From assembly GCA_934271255.1 (NCBI GenBank), contig CAKQQS010000001.1, positions 310,001-374,000 of the forward strand: a stretch of 64,000 nt of DNA, given 5' to 3'. This DNA comes from an uncultured Clostridia bacterium. GTDB taxonomy: Bacteria > Bacillota > Clostridia > Christensenellales > Borkfalkiaceae. The translations under genes were made by a program, and so were the position numbers. A model generated the notes under the pieces. The model saw only the letters and a program-made list of their open reading frames with translations. It ran no database searches and had not been told where the DNA came from. Within the stretch, counting starts at the first letter, position 1, and each line of letters starts with the position of its first letter. This document shows, piece after piece, positions 58,948 through 64,000 of the stretch.

Positions 58948-58976
58948 ATTCTATCACATACTTTACTTTTTGGCAA
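58948..58976 (-). promoter_or_regulatory. Promoter of the membrane protein-guaB operon
   Basis: TTGCCA (58971-58976), 17 bp and TAGAAT (58948-58953) on the minus strand, about 100 nt before the ATG. No purine riboswitch-like fold was seen in the leader. Confidence 0.7.
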
Positions 58977-59003
58977 GCGGTTGCAACCATTTTAATTTGC
59001 AAA

Positions 59004-59034
59004 AAAGCATCGAGTTGATTTTCCCGATGCTTTT
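59004..59034 (-). terminator. Terminator of the lipoprotein gene
   Basis: AAAGCATCG (59004-59012) pairs with CGATGCTTT (59025-59033) and is followed on the minus strand by a run of T. It lies 25 nt after the lipoprotein stop. Confidence 0.8.
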
Positions 59035-59058
59035 CAGTTTATTCAGTCAACTATATCG

Positions 59059-60258
59059 TCAACCCGCTATTTCTTCGGGCAACACGACGACCGTCTTGCC
59101 GTAATCTTTGCAAACAAGTTCGAGAATGACGGTTTCGTTAAGTTTACAGCTCTCGCCTTTTTCCGAAACGTCGACGCTAAGGTCGAGTTTTTCCCTGACT
59201 CCCGACAAAACGCCGTCCGAAACGTAGAATCTGCAATATCCGTCTATCTTGATTACGTCTAAAAAACTCGCCATATCGCCGATTGCTTTACCTAACGTTT
59301 CCACAACGAAGTTAAGAATTTCTTCCATATTCAATTCAAAACCGTAATCGGTCTTTTTGTAATACGTAAACGTGGTTTCTTCCTGCGAGCCGAACGGAAC
59401 GAGTTGGTCGGGCGTAACGTTTATCGCCGCAAGACTGCTTTGCGCCCACACTTTGGCTTCGTCGTCGTAAACGTAAACGTCTCCGTTTTTCATAATATAC
59501 GCTTTGCAACTCATACCAAGCGACGAGTCGTCGTCAAGCATGTCTTTATACGCGCCGCTCGCCGCGGTGCTTGCGCTCAATTCGAGATACATTCCGTTTT
59601 CGGCTATCTTGACTTTCATATCGGATACGATCTTCATCGAGCCTTCGGCTTTCACACCCTGCCCGACTATGTTCGTTTTAATATTCATCGCCATCATCAT
59701 TTCGTAAGTGCAGTTGGAATATTTGCTCTCGTCGAAAACGGACTCGAAATAACTCTTTGTAACCGCTTCGCCTTTTTCTATTTTCGGCGTAATATATCTG
59801 AATCCGTCGGCGTATTTAATTACGTAAACGGTTTGCGCGCTTTCTTTATTTTTGGCTACCGCAACCGCCGTAGCGTATTGCTTTTCCATATCTCTGCCGT
59901 CGACGTACGTTACCGTGACTTTCTTTATGCTTTCATACTCGCCGAGGTCGTTTGCGGGAATACCGAGTTTTTGGATTTCCGCCTCCGTAGCGTCTACGGG
60001 CGCGCCCGCTTTAATATCCGCCGCGCCGTTCTTACCGACGATTTCCACAAGAACGTACCTCTCCGCGCACTCTTCCGCGCTGGGATATACGTCTTCTGCG
60101 ACACCCGCCCGATAAGTATCCGACGTACCGCCGATTTCTTTTACGAACGCTTTGTCGCTGTACTTAAAATTGACCGCGCTCTTTTTGCCGCATCCGAATG
60201 AAAACAACATCGAAAGGGACAAAACGAGTACGATACATACCGATAAAACTTTTCTCAT
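59059..60258 (-). CDS. Secreted lipoprotein of unknown function
   Basis: This 399-residue protein has a signal peptide with lipobox SFGC (Cys23). The middle (about 160-330) is beta-rich and resembles LolA/LppX-like lipid-binding folds in general composition, but no signature is present. AGGAG precedes the ATG at 60258. It is divergent from another lipoprotein gene. I do not recognise the family. Confidence 0.7.
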   Translation of the reverse strand: MRKVLSVCIVLVLSLSMLFSFGCGKKSAVNFKYSDKAFVKEIGGTSDTYRAGVAEDVYPSAEECAERYVLVEIVGKNGAADIKAGAPVDATEAEIQKLGIPANDLGEYESIKKVTVTYVDGRDMEKQYATAVAVAKNKESAQTVYVIKYADGFRYITPKIEKGEAVTKSYFESVFDESKYSNCTYEMMMAMNIKTNIVGQGVKAEGSMKIVSDMKVKIAENGMYLELSASTAASGAYKDMLDDDSSLGMSCKAYIMKNGDVYVYDDEAKVWAQSSLAAINVTPDQLVPFGSQEETTFTYYKKTDYGFELNMEEILNFVVETLGKAIGDMASFLDVIKIDGYCRFYVSDGVLSGVREKLDLSVDVSEKGESCKLNETVILELVCKDYGKTVVVLPEEIAG

Positions 60259-60286
60259 ATATTTTCTCCTTCCTTTTAATGTTTTT

Positions 60287-60315
60287 ATTTTATCACACCG
60301 CCGCCCGACTGTCAA
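60287..60315 (-). promoter_or_regulatory. Sigma-A promoter of the lipoprotein gene
   Basis: TTGACA (60310-60315), 17 bp and TAAAAT (60287-60292) on the minus strand. Confidence 0.8.
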
Positions 60316-60370
60316 TAATTCACGATAATTTTTTTGTCATATTCGGACAAAAAGTCGCATACGCTCTACT

Positions 60371-61057
60371 ATGAGATTCATCGTAAAAAAATTATTTCTT
60401 CCGGTAGTTGTTTTATCCCTTTTTCTTTTGCCGTTCGCGTCGTCCTGCTCAGACAAGCCCGACCCCGCGGATATTTTAACCGAAGTCAAGTTTAACGTGT
60501 ACGAAGGCGTCGGCGAAAAAGTCGCCCTTTTGTCAGACCTGTCGTTCGGCGAGTTCCCGAAAAACAACGATATGAAAAAAGGAATTATTACGTATATCGC
60601 TACGTTCAGGCTTTTGCCGAAAGACAACCTTCTCGACAAAAATTACTCGATTTCGTTTGAACTCGGCGGACTGACGTACGGCGACGATTTTGAAATCGAC
60701 GAAATATCGGGGTACCTCGTCTGCGCGATTCCGTTCGACAAAAAGACGGAATACGACTCTTTGACGGTAACTATAAAAACGACGGACTGCGCGGAACGAA
60801 TCACGCTTAAATCCTTGCTCCCCGAAAATACCGTGTCTTATAAAACCGCCCTTGCGAAAGCGACGGTCGTGCTGAAAGACTTGTTCGACCAAAACACCGT
60901 CGACGGCAAAATAACGGGCGAACTCCGTATGCGAGTCATCGTCAAAAAAGGCAAAGCGTTCTGGTACGTCGGCTACCATTATTCGGAAACGGATTGCGTA
61001 GCCCTTCTTCTCGACGGCGAAACGGGCGAACTTCTGGCAAGACGAAACAAACGTTGA
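60371..61057 (+). CDS. Second secreted lipoprotein of unknown function
   Basis: This 228-residue protein has a signal peptide with lipobox ASSC (Cys26). A central beta-rich domain (about 70-145) is followed by a C-terminal part with alternating strands (GKAFWYVGYHY, LLLDGETGELLARR) that resembles PepSY-like domains. The start has no strong ribosome-binding site and no clear promoter, so expression may be weak. It is followed directly by the 60-bp tandem repeat. Confidence 0.65.
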   Translation: MRFIVKKLFLPVVVLSLFLLPFASSCSDKPDPADILTEVKFNVYEGVGEKVALLSDLSFGEFPKNNDMKKGIITYIATFRLLPKDNLLDKNYSISFELGGLTYGDDFEIDEISGYLVCAIPFDKKTEYDSLTVTIKTTDCAERITLKSLLPENTVSYKTALAKATVVLKDLFDQNTVDGKITGELRMRVIVKKGKAFWYVGYHYSETDCVALLLDGETGELLARRNKR

Positions 61058-61080
61058 CTTTTTCTTTCGTCTTCGGTTTT

Positions 61081-61390
61081 ATCGAGGCAATTCCGCCCCT
61101 TTTCAACCCAAAGCAACCGTTACCGACCTTTTGTAACCAAACTCGGGCAATGACAACCCTTTTTAACCCAAAGTAACCGTTATCGACCGTTTGTAACCAA
61201 ACTCGGGCAATGACAACCCTTTTTAACCCAAAGCAACCATTGTCAACCTTTTGCAACCAAACTCGGGCAATGACAACCATTTTTAACCCAAAGCAACCGT
61301 TATCGACCGTTTGTAACCAAACTCGGGCAATGACAACCATTTTTAACCCAAAGTAACCATTGTCAACCTTTTGCAACCAAACTCGGGCAA
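61081..61390. repeat. 60-bp tandem repeat built from 10-bp helical-phased units, about five copies
   Basis: Units begin at 61081 (degenerate), 61141, 61201, 61261 and 61321 with a partial copy at 61381. Each 60-bp unit can be divided into six decamers, most starting AACC or GACC. Two unit types (with GTTATCGACC or ATTGTCAACC) alternate. The array starts 24 nt after the lipoprotein stop. A minus-strand frame stays open through it because 60 is a multiple of three. Confidence 0.92.
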
Positions 61391-61463
61391 AGTCGACCGC
61401 GCGTCGATTTTACCGAAAATCAAACAAATGTTGACGGCGAATAAAAATATTTTTCATAATAAA

Positions 61464-61494
61464 AAAACAACGGCGTTGCGATTTTGCAACGCCG
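61464..61494 (-). terminator. Intrinsic terminator of glnS
   Basis: CGGCGTTGC (61471-61479) pairs with GCAACGCCG (61486-61494) and is followed on the minus strand by TTGTTTTTTT. Confidence 0.88.
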
Positions 61495-61500
61495 AAGTCG

Positions 61501-63129
61501 TTATTTGTTAAAGTTGTCTTTAAGGGATACTATCTGCGACAAAACGAGTTTGCCGTTGTCTTCCGTTTTCTTGTAGTAGCCCGTGCGCATAAGTTGGAAA
61601 GTCGCTCCGAGCGATACTTCGCCGAGATATTTTTCCGCTTTGCCGTTATATATATGTTTGCTGTTATAGTTAAGCCTTTCGTTAAAATCCTGACCGCTGT
61701 ACTCTTCGTCTTTGAGCAAGTATTCGTAGTCGCGTATTTCCGCGTCCAAACAGTCGTTTGCGTTTACCCATTGAATAGTGCCTTTGCATTTGATACCGCT
61801 GGTATCGTTTCCGCTGCGGGTTTCGGGAATGTACTCGACGTGGACTTCTTTCACCTTGTCCCCTTCCGTTACGACGCTCTTGTATTTGACGATATACGCG
61901 CCTTTAAGACGTACCATTCCGTCCGGTTTAAGTCTGAAATATTTCGGGGGCGGGTTGAGAGAAAAGTCGCTTTCGTCGATATATACGACGTTAGAAAAAC
62001 TTACCTTTCTCGTACCGCTGTTTTCATCGTTGGGGTTGACGTCGAAATCCACTTCTTCGCTGCCTTCGTAGTTGTCGATGACGAGTTTGAGCGGGTTTTT
62101 AACCGCCATAGCCCTTTCGGCGTGGACGTTTAAATATTCTCTTATGCACGCTTCGAGATAACTTGCTTCGACTTCGCTGTTCGATTTGCAAACGCCTATT
62201 CTCGAACAAAAATCTTTTAACGCTTCGGCGGGTACGCCCCTGTTTCTGAGCCCAGACAAAGTGGGCATTCTGGGATCGTCCCAACCGTCGACCGCGCCTT
62301 CTTCGACGAGTTTTTTCAAGTAGCGTTTGCTCATAATCGTGTTCGTTATGTTAAGACGCGAAAACTCTATCTGACGGGGTTTGGGGTTAAATCCGAGCGT
62401 TATGCCTACCCAGTCGTAAAGGGGACGGTGGTCTTCGAATTCGAGCGTGCATATAGAATGAGATACTCTTTGCATATAGTCGCAGACGGGGTGCGCGTAA
62501 TCGTACATGGGATATATGCACCATTTGTCCCCCGTTCTGTGGTGGGTGGCTCTCAGTATTCTGTAAATAACGGGGTCGCGCATGTTGATGTTGGGGCTTG
62601 CCATATCGATTTTAGCCCTTAAACATTTTTCGCCGTCGGCGTATTTGCCATCTTTCATTTCGTAAAAGAGTTGCAGGTTTTCTTCGACGCTTCTGTTTCT
62701 GTAAGGACTTTCTTTACCCGCTTCGGTAAGCGTGCCTCTGTTAGCGGATATTTCTTCCGCAGACATATCGCACACGAACGCTTTGCCCATTTTTATCAAA
62801 GTTACCGCGTAGTCGAAAATAACGTCGAAAAAGTCGGACGCGAAACAAACTCTGTCCCATTCAAAACCGAGCCATTCGATATCTTTTTTAATCGCTTCTA
62901 CGTATTCCGTCTTTTCTTTGGACGGGTTTGTGTCGTCGAAAAACAAGTTGCATTTACCGTGATATTTTTCCTTGATACCGAAGTTTATGCACATGCTTTT
63001 CGCGTGCCCTATATGAAGATACCCGTTAGGTTCGGGCGGGAAACGGGTTTGCACCGCGTTTGGGTTTGTTTTACCCTTTTCAATATCTTCGTTAATCGCT
63101 TGTTCAATGAAATTACACGCTTCTATCAT
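61501..63129 (-). CDS. glnS: Glutaminyl-tRNA synthetase
   Basis: This 542-residue class I synthetase has the GlnRS version of the motifs: FPPEPNGYLHIGHAKS (HIGH at 39-42), the tRNA-acceptor domain and IMSKR (KMSKS equivalent). The C-terminal beta-barrels contain the anticodon-binding part. A dedicated GlnRS means Gln-tRNA need not be made by GatCAB. It is divergent from glyS. Confidence 0.97.
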   Translation of the reverse strand: MIEACNFIEQAINEDIEKGKTNPNAVQTRFPPEPNGYLHIGHAKSMCINFGIKEKYHGKCNLFFDDTNPSKEKTEYVEAIKKDIEWLGFEWDRVCFASDFFDVIFDYAVTLIKMGKAFVCDMSAEEISANRGTLTEAGKESPYRNRSVEENLQLFYEMKDGKYADGEKCLRAKIDMASPNINMRDPVIYRILRATHHRTGDKWCIYPMYDYAHPVCDYMQRVSHSICTLEFEDHRPLYDWVGITLGFNPKPRQIEFSRLNITNTIMSKRYLKKLVEEGAVDGWDDPRMPTLSGLRNRGVPAEALKDFCSRIGVCKSNSEVEASYLEACIREYLNVHAERAMAVKNPLKLVIDNYEGSEEVDFDVNPNDENSGTRKVSFSNVVYIDESDFSLNPPPKYFRLKPDGMVRLKGAYIVKYKSVVTEGDKVKEVHVEYIPETRSGNDTSGIKCKGTIQWVNANDCLDAEIRDYEYLLKDEEYSGQDFNERLNYNSKHIYNGKAEKYLGEVSLGATFQLMRTGYYKKTEDNGKLVLSQIVSLKDNFNK

Positions 63130-63158
63130 AAAAGCACCCCGTTCGTTTTTATTTGTTA

Positions 63159-63187
63159 ATTATACCACAAAGCGGTTAAAATAACAA
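63159..63187 (-). promoter_or_regulatory. Sigma-A promoter of glnS
   Basis: TTGTTA (63182-63187), 17 bp and TATAAT (63159-63164) on the minus strand, with a leader of about 23 nt; too short for a T-box. Confidence 0.8.
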
Positions 63188-63235
63188 GAAAAGTATTTAC
63201 TATTTGCAAAAAAACTTTAAACTCCTTTAAAGTCC

Positions 63236-63264
63236 TTGACTTAAACAAAATATTATTCTAAAAT
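63236..63264 (+). promoter_or_regulatory. Sigma-A promoter of glyS
   Basis: TTGACT (63236-63241), 17 bp and TAAAAT (63259-63264). The leader is about 27 nt, too short for the T-box that regulates glyS in many Bacillota. Confidence 0.8.
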
Positions 63265-63297
63265 ATATTTTATAAAACGGATAAAGAAGGTAGGAAT

Positions 63298-64000
63298 ATG
63301 GAAGAAAAAAAATCCGTAGTAACTATGGATAAACTCGTAAACCACTGCAAAACAAGGGGCATCATTTTCCCCGGCAGCGATATTTACGGCGGCATGGGCA
63401 ATACTTGGGACTACGGCCCCGTAGGCGTAGAAATCAAAAACAACATCAAAAAAAGTTGGTGGAAAAGATTCGTACAGGAATCGACCAACTCTTACGGCGT
63501 AGACGCCGCTATTCTGATGAACCCGAGAGTTTGGGAAGCAAGCGGACACACGACTTCTTTCTCGGACCCCAAAATGGATTGCAGAGAATGTAAAACGCGT
63601 TGGCGCGCCGACCAACTCATCGAAGAACACAGCAAGGGAAAAGTCAATCCCGACGCTATGACCAACGAAGAAATGGAAAATTATATAAAAGAACATAAAG
63701 TGGCGTGTCCTCGTTGCGGCAAGTCGAACTTTACGCCGATAAGAACGTTTAACCTTATGTTCAAAACGAGCCGCGGCGTTACCGAGTCCGACGGCGACGT
63801 AATCTATCTTCGTCCCGAAACGGCGCAAGGCGAATTCGTCAACTTCACCAACGTTCAACGCTCGACGAGAGCGAAGATTCCCTTCGGCATAGCGCAGATA
63901 GGAAAGGCTTTCAGAAACGAAATCACGCCGGGCAACTTTATTTTCAGAACGATTGAGTTCGAGCAAATGGAACACCAGTTTTTCTGTAAAGAAGGCACGG
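63298..64000 (+). CDS. glyS: Glycyl-tRNA synthetase, class II alpha2 type, C-terminus cut by window edge
   Basis: About 234 residues are visible. The start MEEKKSVVTMDKLVNHCKTRG and FPGSDIYGGMGNTWDYGPVG are typical of the dimeric eukaryote/Gram-positive GlyRS. A zinc-like pair (CREC, CPRC) and the class II motif 2 region RPETAQGEFVNF and AQIGKAFRNEITPGNF (given in parts) are present. AAGG precedes the ATG at 63298. Confidence 0.96.
   Translation, partial: MEEKKSVVTMDKLVNHCKTRGIIFPGSDIYGGMGNTWDYGPVGVEIKNNIKKSWWKRFVQESTNSYGVDAAILMNPRVWEASGHTTSFSDPKMDCRECKTRWRADQLIEEHSKGKVNPDAMTNEEMENYIKEHKVACPRCGKSNFTPIRTFNLMFKTSRGVTESDGDVIYLRPETAQGEFVNFTNVQRSTRAKIPFGIAQIGKAFRNEITPGNFIFRTIEFEQMEHQFFCKEGT

Noticed and set aside
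59404..60201. 265-codon plus-strand frame antisense to the lipoprotein
   Set aside because: The lipoprotein has promoter, ribosome-binding site, signal peptide and terminator; the antisense frame has none.
60942..61376. Minus-strand open frame of 144 codons across the 60-bp repeat with a 20-residue repeat
   Set aside because: No ribosome-binding site or promoter; it partly overlaps the lipoprotein gene on the other strand, and a repeat of 60 bp keeps any stop-free frame open.
61081..61390. Possible CRISPR array
   Set aside because: Whole 60-bp units are repeated; there are no unique spacers of constant length between short repeats and no cas genes in the window.
63130..63297. T-box riboswitch for glyS or glnS
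   Set aside because: The divergent gap is only 168 nt and both promoters lie within 30 nt of the start codons, leaving no room for a T-box.
1..64000. tRNA genes, insertion sequences or prophage remnants
   Set aside because: I saw no cloverleaf-like segment, transposase motif or terminal inverted repeats in the gaps; a dedicated tRNA scan would settle this.

Overview
The window looks like chromosomal DNA from an anaerobic, moderate-GC member of the Bacillota, most likely Clostridia. The signs are a pyruvate:ferredoxin oxidoreductase, a zinc-type S14 and zinc-ligand L24/S4, a zinc-knuckle adenylate kinase, an L17 with the insertion I associate with clostridia, ECF-transporter ATPases next to truA-rplM-rpsI, and sigma-A promoters with near-ideal 16-17 bp spacers. 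I cannot name genus or species. No tRNA, rRNA, insertion sequence, prophage or CRISPR array was seen.

Layout. 1-9.2 kb: a partial FAD oxidoreductase, an MFS permease, a cad-type metal-resistance operon (CadC-like repressor, separate HMA protein, P-type ATPase) and an ECF sigma factor locus with two RsgI-like proteins. 9.4-16.2 kb: a complete hexuronate operon (uxaB-uxaA-uxaC-eda-kdgK) with a divergent AraC regulator. 16.2-21.1 kb: a five-gene SPFH/zinc-ribbon membrane cluster behind a promoter whose spacer contains a G10 tract. 21.3-25.9 kb: an 81-bp tandem repeat, then ecfA1-ecfA2-ecfT-truA-rplM-rpsI. 26-31.2 kb: nifJ, a candidate small RNA, a small membrane protein and a TetR regulator. 31.3-38.9 kb: rpsB-tsf-pyrH-frr-uppS-cdsA-dxr-rseP plus a second KDPG-aldolase-like gene. 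38.9-39.8 kb: ruvX and a DUF1292 protein. 40.1-56.2 kb: the S10-spc-alpha ribosomal superoperon. 56.4-64 kb: a DUF1858 protein, guaB, lipoproteins, a 60-bp tandem repeat, glnS and the start of glyS.

The most unusual feature is in the alpha operon: two complete, divergent RNA polymerase alpha-subunit genes flank rplQ (rpsD-rpoA1-rplQ-rpoA2). Both keep the assembly arginine and the DNA-binding C-terminal domain. The copy at the ancestral position (rpoA1) has lost the conserved N-terminal motifs that contact beta and beta-prime, while the downstream copy keeps them. A strongly structured intercistronic RNA precedes rpoA1. Heterodimeric or alternative RNA polymerases are therefore possible.

Other notable signals: a repeated ECF-type promoter motif with identical spacing in front of the sigma gene and its lipoprotein; RsgI-type Asn-Pro motifs in both a transmembrane protein and a lipoprotein; leader RNAs in front of rplM, rpsB and rpsJ; and a probably leaderless ruvX transcript. 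Start sites were moved where a Shine-Dalgarno sequence, promoter or overlap favoured an internal start.
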